Assembly: GCA_015680685.1 (NCBI GenBank)
Contig: MNCI01018134.1
Coordinates: forward strand, 2,566-66,565
Source of the DNA: Gnetum montanum
Lineage: Eukaryota > Streptophyta > Gnetopsida > Gnetales > Gnetaceae
Length of the DNA stretch: 64,000 bases
Direction of reading: 5' to 3'
Position 1 is the first letter of the stretch. Each line of letters starts with the position of its first letter. The position numbers were made by a program, and so were the translations under genes. Below the pieces are notes generated by a model. It did not search any database, had not been told where the DNA came from, and saw nothing but the letters and a program-made list of their open reading frames with translations. Shown piece after piece: positions 20,696-34,100 of this stretch.

Positions 20696-23600
20696 GTATC
20701 TATGGGCATTGTGGATAAATGAAAATTACAACTAATTTTTCAACATTGAGAATGACAATAGTAGTGGCAATAGCAATGCAAGTAGATATGAAATCAACCT
20801 ATGTAGCATGTGGTGAAAATCGTAGTGAGGGTTTCTATGGCAGAAAAGGGTTTGTGCATGAATGGTAGGATGTAGAAGCATGATAGGCACATGGTAGTAA
20901 ATGGCATGGTAGATGGTGGTAGTTGGGTAAAGTAAGTTTGATGGTAGGAGAAGAATGAGTGGCACAACATGATAAGAGAGTGGATGATGACAATGTCATA
21001 GTCAATGTAGTAGTAGTTTGTAGGGCATGGTTGTTATTACCAACCCAGCTATGGTACATGACCATAATGGTACATCCCAATATGGGCTACCTACCAACAC
21101 AACAACATCTCTTGTAGCTAAGGCTAGAATGTGAATAGAGGAATACATCAAGGCACACACTATCTAGCCTTTCCTTGATGCCATCTATGACTTCATAGCC
21201 CCTCAAGGAGTTTGCACTTGCATTTGCTATTTTCTCTTCGCTTAACAAGGGTGTGTCATCTACATGAATTCAACTAATACAAAGTAGTCATGGAAATGCA
21301 AGTGAAGAATGAAGGTAGCCATGTAAGCTTTCTTAAGCATAGCCAGAGCCATTTCTTGCTTGAAAATATTAATAGCAATAGGACATGAATGCACTTAATA
21401 GCAAACAAGTTCAAATGTAGTAATCATTATTGCACCTACTTGGATTTTAATTGGATGAACAAATATCAACCAACATAGACCAAATTATGGTTTCAATCAA
21501 ATTATATGAGTTACAAAGAAGAGTGAGTAGACAAGCTACTTTTGCTCAACTTTCATTATTTTAAGAAACTCATTTGATATCATGGTGTTTTTCCTCGTGA
21601 TTCACAAACTTGCTAATTCAAAGCAAATATTATTCATTTAATTATTATTTATTTAGTGAGGAGATTCCACACATACTGTTGAGAAATGAAAATTGTTAGT
21701 TTTCTTTTCATGTAATTGTTGCATTGATGCTTTTAATTTTAATTTGTATATCATGTTAGTTTAATGGCACATAAATATCAATGTGCATAGTAAGACAACT
21801 TTAACCTATTGAACCATCATGTCATTAGCTAGCTATGGTTAATAAAAAATTTCACCAATGAATAATTTATTCTCCAAAACAAGAAAGTGGTTAAATTAAG
21901 CCTTAAAATACCAATTTATTGTAGTGATGGGTAGACATCATTGTTGTTTTCAGTGTTTTCTAGATTGGTTATCAACTCTTAATAAAATTGGAGCAAAATC
22001 ACAAATTCATTGAGAATTCTACATGCAGACTCCAAAAATAGCATGATTATTTTTCTATCACATCAAAAAAGCTAAGATACAATGGAGTGTGAAATACTAC
22101 ATAAGTACAAAAAGAAAAACCAAATGTCAAATTCTCATCACCTAGAATCGAAATGGGTGCTATAATGTATGGCATAGGCCAACCATGGCTCCTAGCCATA
22201 AGGTTAGGACCATGACCCTATAAATTTTATTTTATTTACTATTATTTTTTGAAATAATAATTTAATAGTTTAATATTATTTTAATGCATGTATAATAAGA
22301 AACTTGAAACAACAATATCTCTTAAATTGTAAGTCTAATTGAGAAAAACTATGTACCTTTGGAATCATCTCAATGAATACTATGCATTGGAAATAGTTTC
22401 AAGGTTTAAGAAGAAAGCTAAATTTTTAATATTTTTAAAGGTCCAACTAGCTTATTCTACCATAACAACCTTACTTGGTTCATGTATGGATGACATGATG
22501 ACTTATAAATGGCTCTAGATTACTTTTAGATGATATACTAATCTTTTGACATGAGGATAATACTTTCATCTTATAAAGTGACAAGTATGATATGGGCTTA
22601 TTTTCTTTGATCATGGTTATACCTTAGCAAAATATTAAGAAGAAGATTATAATAACTTTATTAATTGAGTATCGGTTTCCTTATAAGTATCATGGTAATA
22701 ACCCTTGTTGTTTGAATAGGAATAATATGATCTTATGGCTAGATTGAATTCCTTAAAATTTCTTAATGCATATGTCTTAAAATGAGTAATGTTAAGTTAC
22801 AAGGGTTAGGTATTTATTGAAGAGGGCTCATCAACCATGCATGCTAAGTATCCTTCCTCAACAATTTTTTATTAACTTTTGTTAAGATACTTAGGCATTT
22901 TATGTTGGCTATGCTTGTAGGTTAAATGAGTTTTTGTTTTGACTAGTTTGGATGATGCATCTACATGGCACTAATGCATTTATGTTATTTTTTGGCTTTA
23001 GAACCTACCCATGCCATGTTTTAAGCTTTTATTATTTTGCTAATTCTCTATTTTGTTATTGTTTCTTGTCAAAAAATGGTCAATGTTCACAAATTTTTAT
23101 AACAATTTAATAGATAATTTTTTGTTTGATACATCATAGGGTTATTGTAATGGTCTTAATGATCATAGAAGAGTTGAATCACTAATTTCTAAGATATAGT
23201 TAATTTTTTATGATTTTTTCCCTAGAGGAGTGCACAATGATTTTTTTGGTATCCATTGTTTTTTACTAAAAAGCAAGACGACATTTCAATCTTTTTAAAA
23301 GTAATCAGGATGGAATTTTTGCTTTCCAAGGCCATTGATTTGTTACACTTTGTTTAATGGTCGAATTAGTGGTTGAATAACTAAGGTCTAGCCCCATAAT
23401 TAATTTTTTATGAATTTTGCTGTAGTCTAGTGTACAGTGATTTTTCTATTTTTTTAATTATTTTTACCCTTTGATTCTGGTAGCATTGACACTTGAAATA
23501 AATTTTTTTGTTAATTTCCTAGTCAACCAAGGATCATTATGGCTCTCTAGAATGGTTTCACTTCAATTCTGAAATTTTTTGAATGTTTTTTCATAATTTT

Positions 23601-24616
23601 CCCTTGGGTTTTATTATAGCTATTTCAATGTAAATAGGGATTTTTTGAAAAAATTCATAGTATTTCTAGGTTATTCTGTTAATTTTTCTAAGTTTACTAT
23701 GCCAATGTTGGGATGTATTTTATGTTAAATTATTCATGGCTACACTACCTAGCATTAAAAAATTGGTTTAGTAAAATTTTATCATTTTCTTATTTGTATG
23801 GACTACCCCATATAGTTGGAGTTTTAGTTATTGAAACTACAAGCCTTCCCAATTGTACAAGTATCGTTGGTACACTTTTTGGATTTTATTGTGTATTGTT
23901 TGGGCTCTTAATGGTTATTTCCATGTTATACATATTTCTAACAACTTTTTGAATATTGTAAAATTTTTTAATTAGTTTTCCTAGAGTTTTACTACAACTA
24001 TTTCATCATAAAATAGGATTTCTAGTCAAAATCTCATCAAATTTGAGTTGGAAATTTTTAAAATGTTATTGCGGGTTAAACTTTGGTATAGGATTTTTCT
24101 CATAGTTTAAATTTTTTACATAAAATTTTTGTAATTTTTATGTATATTTCTACCATGAGATTACCATTGGTGTTAACAGCCTACTTGGTTTTTGCTTAAT
24201 TTTTTTATATTTTGTGTTGTCATATGTAAATTTTGTTGTTGAATTTTACATGAGAATATTGAAACCATTCTTGTCATTTTGTTTATCAATTATTGAATTT
24301 TTTTTATGTTCATAAAGGTTGTAATTGTTATCTTTGGTTGTGCAAGGCCTTCTCAAAACCTATTTTGCTAGTCATTGAGCTTGTTGGGCTTCTATGCTAT
24401 ATCAGCACACTAGGATCCAAAAGTCCACCTCCTGACATGATCTTAAATTAGATTTATCTCTAGTTTAGGTTGGAAACCAAGGAATTCTTAGCTTTCTTAC
24501 TTCAAAATTTCACTATGATTTTATGATAACACTTGGCATTAGATACTGTAGCTATCATTGTAAAGACCTTGCTACCCCATTCCACTAGCCTCATTGTTAA
24601 GTTCATGGTTAATAAT
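20696..24616. other. Unrecognised AT-rich old repeat DNA
   Basis: No protein family recognised on either strand; ORFs are short and low-complexity. From about 23140 to 24320 related motifs recur every few hundred bases (TTTTCCCTTGGGTTTTATTA near 23600, TTTTCCTAGAGTTTTACTAC near 23975; GTGCACAATGATTTTT near 23230, GTGTACAGTGATTTTT near 23430), suggesting a decayed tandem or LTR-type repeat. 20730-21090 is rich in GTAGTA and ATGGTA runs. Nothing else seen. Confidence 0.5.
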
Positions 24617-25622
24617 TGATGAGTAGTGAGGTATCCCCTACATCCTACCATATGAATCACAAGCGTTCATGCATGATCCTATCAAATTTCATAGCTGAGA
24701 CTAGTTGTGGCATCTAGATCATTATGCCTTGATTGCAATTCGTTGTCTTCCCACTTGGACTAGTGATAGCTTTGTCACGTATGGTTTAGTCTAGAGTGAG
24801 GCATATGATAATTGATGTTGTTTCAGCCTTATGTTACTCCTAATGATAATAGATAAATCAATTACTTAATCTAATTAACAACATAAAGTAAAGTCTATAC
24901 TAGCCTACAAGCGATGAGTGTCCATAACTAGCTTGCTGTACACATCCTAAACCCATGTATCCACTACTGGGATTACCAAGCACTATGCTATTAGGTGAAC
25001 CAAGCAATAACACTACTAGGATTACCATGTGAATACATGTTTACACTCAAAACTAGTCATGCTCATTTCACCAATTCATTAATATGCATGGAAATGTAAA
25101 TATGAACTAAGTACATGAAATATAAATTACATTAAAAGTGAATTTAATCTAAGTTAAAGTACTACAATGAATAAGAATCTATCTTGATCTTATTGTCATT
25201 CATGGAATGTGCCTAGGTACATTGCCACTCAAATAAGACATCGTACAATTGACTCAGATCCACACTGTGGGCACTCACAGAATGTTCTCTAAGATTATGA
25301 AATAAAATTGCAAGAGTTCATCTACTCTATTGACCAGAGAGTTGCATAAACATGGCTGTGAGCACATATTTATAGATTTTATTGCTAGGCTATGTCGACA
25401 AGGTCTTATTGACACATGAAATGATGCATTGAAAGGGCCTCATTGATGCAACTGATTGCATCAACATGGCCTTTTTGATATGGCCTTGTTGTCAAAGCTT
25501 TATTATTAGAGCCTTATTGTAAGACCCTTGAAATTAGGGCTATGACATCGAAGCTAAGATATTGGAGCCAACCAAAAAGTTGACTTTTTATCAGATAACC
25601 CAACCAATTTGATGACTCATCA
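24617..25622 (-). mobile_element. LTR of family E, - strand (3' LTR)
   Basis: The + strand begins TGATGAGTAGTGAGGTATCC and ends ATTTGATGACTCATCA, giving the inverted ends TGATGAGT/ACTCATCA. Reversed, it aligns with LTRs at 30188-31108 and 44358-45223: for example GGTAATCC...TAGTAGTGTTATTGCTTGGT and GTAGTGGATACATGGGTT. The next bases on the + strand (TACCCCCACAAC) read as a polypurine tract on the - strand, so the element body lies to the right and this is its 3' LTR. Confidence 0.8.
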
Positions 25623-25634
25623 TACCCCCACAAC
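25623..25634 (-). promoter_or_regulatory. Polypurine tract of the - strand E element
   Basis: GTTGTGGGGGTA on the - strand, directly before the LTR start TGATGAGTCA. Confidence 0.55.
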
Positions 25635-27089
25635 TAAATAAAAGCTTAACTTATTCATGTAGAAGAAATGTGCTTTGAATTCCCATTTCAAAAAAAAAAA
25701 AACAACAACAATGGGAATTCAAAGAACACCCCTTAGAAAAATAAACAGGCTACAAGCACTAGTTATGGGACTCGAACAACATGCATCTATGCTTGAGGAT
25801 CCCCTCTAACTAATTCCCTCTCTCTCTCACTTCCTACTTCTCTTTTCTTCTCTTTATAAAATTGTGTTTGTTTTATAGAATCACTCTAGTGTCTTGAGTA
25901 AGTGGATCGATCTTAGAGTGGTGATGCAAAGTCACTGAAAGTAGCTAGTTTTGGTCTAGACTGAGGATGGATATTCTAGGGTTATTTTAACCACAAATTC
26001 CACAAGGGACTTCTTATGACCTCAATTTGGAACTCCATTCCACCTTCTCTATTATCCATCCATGTTGCCATAACTCACCTCACTACTTTGTTTTATGTTA
26101 TGCTCTATGTCTTGGTTTGATTTGTTCTTGGGTAGATTCTTCTAGGTTGGTCCTTAACTTGTCATTAAATCAAGTATGGGGTCCACAGACTTCTTAGTTA
26201 AGGTTATGTAAGGGTAAAAAGGGCATGAGCCTACTATGGGAAGCATCCACTTGCATAGCTTTTGGCTTGAATAGTTAAGTTTCCTTACCTTTAACATTCC
26301 CACAATCCTATCTTTCGCATATTCCATTGAGTATACCACTTAGTGCTTCTTAATCTTTAATTTCATTCATCCACTAAATCAATTTTTCTTCATTTTTCCA
26401 AATTTATGAGCTTCAACACCCTCTTATCATGTTTTCATATCATTCTTCGTCTTCTGAGTTTTTATTTGATCCTAATTTCATCCAAAAATTCCTTGTATTT
26501 TAAAAGTTTGACCAAAGTCAACAGTGGTCAATGGTGGTCAATAATTGCATCGATGAGGCCTCGTCGATGCAATTGACCACATCAACAAAACCTTGTTGAT
26601 GAGGCCTTGTTGATGTAGTACATACTTGCTATATATACCGCTTAGCACTTAGGAATTTTTGACATTTTTTTCATAACACACAAGGAGTTTTTGTGATTTT
26701 TCAAAGCCCAAAACCTTCCAGAGCTCATAAATTTCCAACCATTTGTCCAAATCACTCTGTTTTTTAACCCTACACTTACCAGAGGTAAGCTCTTTATTGT
26801 GGGGACCACAAACTTTAAGGTTTGTGATGAAAATTTTTTAAAATTTTTTCTAACTCCCCAAAGGGTTAATAACCTTAATAACATAGAAACATAAATTTTT
26901 TCAAAGATTAACCCTTCCAATAACCTCTAGGATGGTTTATTAATGATAATACATAAATATATGATAATTGGATTAATTAAATCAACCATAATCGCAACTT
27001 AGCCAAAGTGTAACTATCCTTAAGAGATAAAGGTATTCCAATTATTTTAAGGTTACATAATGATTACTAATCCATGGTCTCATTGTGAT
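25635..27089. other. Unassigned interval between two E-family elements
   Basis: Contains a 14-bp perfect inverted repeat CTTTGAATTCCCAT / ATGGGAATTCAAAG (25673-25686 and 25711-25724) around an A-rich loop. Just right of it, the - strand has GTTCGAGTCCC (about 25768-25778), a pol III B-box-like motif, then a T-rich end, as in plant SINEs. A near-perfect palindrome lies at 26543-26574. No convincing coding sequence. Confidence 0.45.
26543..26574. repeat. 32-bp near-perfect palindrome
   Basis: AATTGCATCGATGAGGCC followed by TCGTCGATGCAATT, self-complementary except one mismatched pair. It is followed by CATCAACAAAACCTTGTTGATGAGGCC and a CTATATATA box. The same vocabulary (GCATCGA, GAGGCCT, CTTGTTGATG) forms palindromes in the U3 of E-family LTRs, so this is probably a diverged LTR upstream region. 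Confidence 0.6.
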
Positions 27090-30005
27090 TATAGATGACA
27101 CCAAAAAAAAATTCCTATAGGAAGGAAAACCCTCGCAACGATAGGAGAAGTGGCCCAAATTTGGAAGGGGCCAACAAGAACAGGGCCAAGAATTACCAGA
27201 TGCAACCCATGCAATGGGACCTCTTCGTGAGGAGCCCAAGGTAGAATCTATCTGATAGATTCAAAAAGAAGAACTTAGAACAATCACAAAGAGGATAAGT
27301 GCCTAGACCTGTGCCAAGGCTTGACATCACTTTGACTCAAGCTTGCCTAGACATCATCAAGTCTCGAGAGATCCATAGATCAATTCTTCAAGAGATCAAT
27401 TTCAAGCTATTTTTGAAGAAAGCTCCAAAGGATGTTAAGACATAACTACAAGCCTCTCCCATGTGACCAGTCATCATGTCTAGTAGGGAATGATACATGG
27501 GAGAGACATATCTCTTCTAGAGTAGCCAAAGGTTGAGGTCCATTATCAAAATCAGGGACATTCAAGTGTCCTACTTGGTAGAAGCTATTGCACAGGCACT
27601 TGGGTTGCTTGATATTAGAACACAACTGGTAGAACTATCCATAAAAGAAAATCTTGAGGCCAAGAGGAAGTGGACCTAGTAATGTTATTGGGTTGACCGT
27701 AAGAAGTATGGTGTGCTTACACCGACAAAGTGAATTTACTTCAAAATTATGACCTATTACCTCAATCCAATGGTGAGGCCAAGCAAGGTAATCACCTTCT
27801 TGGCCCAAACATGTGTTGCTCTAAGTGGGAAATTTCCTGTTAACCTTTCATAATTGATCTACTTATAGATCAAGAAGTGCTTCAAAGAAAACGAATGTGT
27901 AAGGAAGACCTTGTCCTTTCTGTGCCTCATTAGGAAACTTTGCAAAAGGATAGGCATTATTCACTATTCTAATGATATACTAAGGCATGCTCCTTTAGCC
28001 TCATGGTTAGAGATCATGAAAGACAAAACACCAGCGACAACCCAAGAAGAGGAGCAGTCATCACCACCAACCACTAAAGAAATAAAACTAAAGGCTTACA
28101 TAGTCATTGAATGCTTGCACAAAATCTAAGAATAGCTCTTGAGTGAACAAGAGCAATGAGTAGGAACAACTAGGGAAAATCCATCTATGTATCAGCTAGT
28201 GATGAGTTACCTTAATGAGGTAGCTTGAATAGTTAGCCAAATGGAGAGGGGTCATCCAATCATTTTTTCCTTAAAAATGTAGTTGCCTATGAGATCAAAT
28301 ACTAATGCTTGAGAAGTGATGGTATCACTATCAACACACCAGTTATTCCCAAAAATCTCTAGGAATGCTACCACTTTCTCGGTGTGGTTGGAGGAAGGTG
28401 AAGGGGAAACTATCTTGGTGATGTAGCACCAAGGGTAGGAAATAGTAGCTAAAGTGATAGCTGACCATGTAACTGAAGCATTAAATGCACCTACCACATT
28501 TCTACCAAATGTATCTACACTTCAAGATGTGCAGACATCTGCAGGCAAAATTAGTGGAAAGTTAGACATAGGCCAGCATGAAAAGTTACTAGAATGACTA
28601 GTGGGAACCAAGCAACCAACTCTAGACATCTTTGATATTTTAGAGAACATCATTGCAACCTAGTCAGAGTTGCTACACACAAGGGGCAGATGCATTATTT
28701 TGAAGGAGAAACTAGATATGGCTCAAGAAGAAAATCAACGCTTAGCCCTAGATGTTGCTAAACTTTGTGTCTAACTTGTGGATCATGTGATCCTTAGCCT
28801 AGTAGTAACAAGAGACAAAGCTTTCAAAAAAATTTAAGAATAATTCAAGAAGATTGAGAAGGAGGTAGTTATGGCCATCTTTAAATAGTAGCTGAAGTAA
28901 AAATGTATTCAATTAGAAAGGACTTAAACTAGATGTGCTAGGAGAATGAAACCCTGACTACACAGAACTATCATATGTGAACTGTTGATGCTCAAAAGGA
29001 CCAAATTCAGGAATTCATTCATCAACAGTAGTAGCAGCTTACCAGGGTGAACATTAAACTAAGAAAATTGACCATAGAGAACTAAAATCTATCAATGGAG
29101 GAAGTACACACCTTGTGCTAGAAATCTGCCATCGAGATCACTACCTGGAAGAATGAGGCTTTGAAGTTTGAAAAAGTGAAGAGTCACTATAAAGACTAGG
29201 TTGGATTACAAAAGGAAGTTAATGAGAAACACATTCAAATGGCAAAGGTGAAACTAAATGAAGCCCTCCAACAACTCTAACAAGGAAGAGAAATGTGGAG
29301 ACCCATCATTGAAAGGAATCAACAACAATAAAAAAGCAAAAAATTGCTTGAAGGAGTTGCAAATTGAAGAGATGACAGAGGATATAAAGTTGGCTAATCT
29401 CTAAAATGCAAACTTGGCAATTCTGACTACTAGACAACCACAGTCTGAGTTAGAATAGCAAGTGGCTAGCTTGTATATATTATACAAGGATGAGTTCAAG
29501 CACCATAAGGATGCCAAGTAGAAACTTGAGACTATGAACACTGAACTTGAAGTTCTTAGAGCATGATTTAGAGACCAATGATAAATCATTGAAAACCTAG
29601 CCAAATAGATGAATGAATACTAGAAGCTAAAAGACATAGTCAAGCTATTTGACATTGAATGAAAATAGTTCATTAGCTGGTTTGTCAACACAAAGGAGTT
29701 ATTTCTAGCAATCTTGTGTCCTTGGGATGTGCCTGTTTCAACCCACATCAACAAAGTTGCATGGACAGTGCATGATCCTAGGAGTAAGGAGGAGAAAATG
29801 AAAGCATTTTTGGATGCTTTTCACCTCCTTCCTAAATTTGCAGTAGCAACAAGATATCCACAACCACCTTAATCACCTGTTCTTGAAGCCGGTGAAGGTC
29901 CCTTGGAGCCCTAGGAATCACCATCGCTTGGGACTGTCTAATCTTCTCCAAAAGCTTCACAACATCAACAAGATGCTATCTAGTTTTGAAGAGTTATGTC
30001 ATGGT
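27090..30005 (+). pseudogene. Long decayed ORF of element E1 (unknown, coiled-coil rich)
   Basis: One frame can be followed for nearly 3 kb through many stops. Early part: RRSGPNLEGANKNRAK and PRPVPRLDITLTQACLDIIK. Middle: EAKRKWT..CYWVDRKKYGVLTPTK, YYLNPMVRPSKVITFLAQTC, ALSGKFPVNLS and TLSFLCLIRKLCKRIGI, the style of N-terminal domains in plant retroelement ORFs often annotated as 'putative plant transposon protein' (family memory, not tested). The second half is helical and charged (KEKLDMAQEENQRLALDVAK, KLETMNTELEVLRA), likely coiled coil, and the end has KMKAFLDAFHLLPKFAVATR. No RT, protease or integrase seen, so E1 looks non-autonomous. Confidence 0.6.
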
Positions 30006-30187
30006 GTTCAATTTTGTGTCCTAAGCACCATCATTCTATGTAATGTGTGGATCCATACACCGGGGCACTCCATTTTTTGTCAAGTTAATCAATTTTTTTT
30101 GTTTTATGAAAAGTTAGTAAATAATCCCATACCTTTTCAATTTTGTAAAAGAACTCAAGGATGAGTTTTCATTCAATCATGGGTGTA
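30006..30187 (+). other. 3'UTR and polypurine tract of element E1
   Basis: AT-rich non-coding stretch ending CAATCATGGGTGTA (purine-rich tract about 30178-30187) immediately before the LTR start TGATGAGTCA. Confidence 0.5.
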
Positions 30188-31108
30188 TGATGAGTCACAT
30201 TTAGTTGGTTGCATCAACGTGACCTCATTGACTAGGCCTTGTTGATGAGGCCTAGTCGATGCATCTTACCATGAATCGACAAGGCCCCATCATCGCAGTG
30301 TTGATATTTGGCTATAAATACATGCATGCAACTACATTTATGTCAATTAGAGATTGTAGTTGTATCGAAGCTCTTGTAGTTTTTCCATTTAAAAGGTAGA
30401 ATTTTCCCCGAGTGCCTGTAGTAGGTGTCATTGAGTGTATGGATCTTTATTTAAGCATTGTTGTACCTAAGCACGACCATGTGTGGGGCAATAAAGATGA
30501 GCTTTCTGATAAACCTTGTAGCACTTTGGATAGATTAGCTATTTCAATTAAGCATTCAATGTTTTTAATTATTTATTAAATGTTTTCCATTAGTTATTAA
30601 ATATTTTCAAGTTATTACATTACTGAAGCAATTAAGCTAGATAAATTACACACATAGGTACAACTACTTTAAGTGTAACATGTATTCACTTGGTAATCCC
30701 ATCAGCATTATTGCTTGGTATGCCCAATAGTGTAGCACTTGGTTACCTAGTAGTGGATACATGGGTTCAAGATGTGAATGAAAAGTGGAATCGGATGCGT
30801 ATGTTAGGAATAGTTAAATGCTAGTTGATTAGTTAATTTAGTTTAGTTAATTAAATTCCTTTTATCCACATTTTGAGCACCAAACTATAAAACACAAAAT
30901 GATAAAAATCGGATGCCTCAGTTACACTTAACCATACCAACGAACATCACAAGTGTAACTGGAAAGAAAAATATGAATCTTAAGGCTAGATTTACTTCCT
31001 AAAGGATGAGTGCACCAAGAACAATAAAGTCCACAGAATTCAACCAAATTGCATGTGAATGCTTTGTGATTCGTATGGTTGGACGTAGGGGTACCTTGTT
31101 GCTCATCA
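30188..31108 (+). mobile_element. 3' LTR of element E1 (921 bp)
   Basis: Starts TGATGAGTCACATTTAG and ends TTGTTGCTCATCA. Aligns along its length with 44358-45223 and, reversed, with 24617-25622. U3 contains a perfect 10-bp inverted repeat GACTAGGCCT / AGGCCTAGTC (30230-30239, 30248-30257), followed by a TATA box at 30313-30320 (GGCTATAAATAC). ATGGC at 31109-31113 would be the target duplication. Confidence 0.85.
30313..30320 (+). promoter_or_regulatory. TATA box of LTR E1
   Basis: TATAAATA in GGCTATAAATAC, 125 bp after the LTR start. The matching place in the LTR at 44358 has CCTATAAATATAG (about 44485), so the box is conserved. Confidence 0.65.
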
Positions 31109-31191
31109 ATGGCCCTGATACTTGTGTGAAAGGTAAATATCATGATAGCATGTAGAATTTAGGCACACATAAGTTATTTGAAATTTAGGAT

Positions 31192-34100
31192 ATGTCTGAG
31201 TTTATTAAGTACAATGGTAACAACACATTGATGATAGGTCACCATGTTCACATTGTTCCAAAACACTCTTGGAACTTTCTACCATATGAAAGGGTAAGCG
31301 TAGTTCTAAATTTTTGGATTTATTTTTTATTTTCACTAGGAAAATTGGGTTTAAAAATTTTCATTTTTTTTTACATACTACAAATATATGGTAGATGACC
31401 AAGGATTGATCAAGAGTGACTAGATCTTACCCTTGGCTCACATAGCATTATAGGCTTTTGCAAAAAGCCAAGTAGTTAGGATCATGATGTTGGAATAGCT
31501 AAAGGATTACTTTAGTAGGTATACCTCTTGCTAGTCTCAAATCTACCTCAAGTGCTTGTCTAATAATGGCTCATAGTTAGTAGGGTCTTCCAAGTTTGGG
31601 CACACATGCATGTATACCCCTTAGGGTCCCCATGTTGCATTCATCAAGTAAGAAAAGTTAGAATTTTTATTTTTATTTTTTTCTTTATATATTTATTTTT
31701 TATACAGTGTTAATGTTTTCTAGTTATGTAGTTGTTTGATTATCTAGGCTCTAATTTTTAAACTAGTTTTATTAGTATGGCTACATACTTTGTTTTAATT
31801 TGTTATGTTTGTTATTCCTTGGTCTTGTAAGATATACCTATTCCAAAGGTAATGGGCTATTTCAATTGTGCTGTAGGTGTTGTGCTAGAATGCACTATTT
31901 CTATGATCAGTTTAGGACATGTAAAGGAGACACTTATCCTCAAGTGGGATGAGGTAGGTTGATTAGAACATTGGTTGGTAGGTTTGCTTCATTTATTTAT
32001 GGTTCCTATTCCAACCATACCTACCCCAAAGATAGTGAATGTCATTGACTCCTTAGATAAAGGAGTCAAGAAATTCATCAACCAGGTTCACGATGTGCCT
32101 ATCACCTTGACCATTAATGAATCTACCTTCAAAATTATCTTTGGCATTCCATGTGAGGGCATGAAGGTTTCCAACAAAATAGGAAAAGAGGTAGCCATAG
32201 GGAGTAGGTGGAAGAATGGCTAAACACTCATCATGGTCATGCTAGATTATCTATAGATCAATGCTAGGTCATAGAGGTTAAGGAGATGTATTCATTACCC
32301 CAATCCAAGGTATTACCCATGTTATTGTCATAATGAAGATCCTAGGCATTCAATAGGCTTGAACCATGAAGAAGATTCTCATCATTGGTGCTCAGTTTAA
32401 CTAGGCTACTCACTTGGTTTTTGGGCTATGAGAGGAGATCTTGAGACTCTAAAATAACCTTGAAACAATATGTCATATGAATTTTGCATTTTTTACAATA
32501 TATCTATGGAGATTTATAGATTTTCTTATGGTGAAGAACTATAGAAGATGGGTAAGTCATGATCCATCTCAATTCTCTAAGCCCTAGGTGAAACACATTG
32601 TCCTAACCATGCAGGTTCAAAACCCATCAATGGAGAATGTTGAGGAATTGTTGTCTATTATTAGCAAGAAATTTAGTGGTATGCATTATCCTTCCCCTAA
32701 CAACATGGGGGTTGAACTCCAAGTTACTAGTGAAAGCTCTAAGAAGGCTAATGAACTATATTTAGAGGCTAACGATGTAGCTAGAGCAAAGTTGAAGAGG
32801 CCTATGGTGGAGGAGACAACACTAGTTGTTAAGCAACCATCATAGAAGAAACTCTTAATTAGACTTGGCTAGTAGATATTTTGGTTATAGGTATGCTCTA
32901 TTTGCATTCTTTGTTTAAGGTATTTTTCATCTATGTTTCAGGTCACATGATTATGTTATCGCTTTATTCTAGACAAAATATACTAACTCATTATATTTTT
33001 TGTCATCACTGTTCTTGTAGGTAAGCAACAAAAATGGGCAGCCCATGCAATATTAACTAAGGCAGAATAAAAAGGCCAAGAGAAGGATGCTCTATAATAG
33101 AATGAGGATGAGGGGATCTCCAATGCGACATTGGATGCCTTTGATGCCATATTTGAAGATTCATAGTTAGGTGAACCTCCTGTTATTTTCCCAGATGATC
33201 TTCTAGGTACTTATGAATTTTGTTTTACATGTTGTATGTTGTAATTTCATGTTAGAATTTATTTTTGATCATTGGTTGATAGTTGTACTTATTGTAGTAT
33301 CTGAACTCCACCAAGAAGCTTCTACCTATACATTTCAAATAAAGCCATGAGTGAAAGTTCTTGAAAAATCCAACTTTATGCATGGCATGGCCAAAGACAT
33401 GATTGATTAGTTATAATATATTGCTCTTAATGTTGGTAAGAACTCTAGCATAATTTACATAATTTATTTTTTGTTTATACATCTTTGTTATTTCTCATTT
33501 CATGATCTTTTAAGTTTTATGGTCTTAAATGTTTTTGAATATTTTTTATTATTTACTATTTTTATATATTTATCTTTGTTATATTATTTACAATGTCCAA
33601 GGCTAGATGTGACCTCTAATGCACCATTGAGCTTGAAAAGTTATCTCAACTACCACCTGAGGTATAGAATGTTTCATGAACATTATACAAGAGTGCCACC
33701 AAATGTGTGCTCTCATGTGCTAGGACATCATGGATGTGCCAATGTTCTAATGAATTCCTATGGGAAAGAGTTGCAGCATTGGAAAAGAAAATCAAGTGTC
33801 AAGAGAAGGAGATTAGAGAAATTAGGGACCATAAGGAGATTATAGAAGCTCAAGTGGCTAATAGAGACTCCTTGTGAACTAAGAAAATCAAATGGTCAAA
33901 AAGCTAGGAGTAACACTGCACAAAAGCTATATATGGGCCCACTAGAACAAAAGGTTTGAGGGTGGTAGGAATATTATTCTTGGGTCCTTGAGTAGGACCA
34001 AGTAAAATAGGACCAAAAGAAGAAGTACAGGGTTGAATGGGAAAGTTACTTGAAGTGGGTACAGGAGGAGTCCATAGGGAAGCACAAGTTGGAGATGTTC

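Noticed and set aside
25768-25778. tRNA gene suggested by GTTCGAGTCCC
   Set aside because: No acceptor stem, D-arm or anticodon arm can be built around it.
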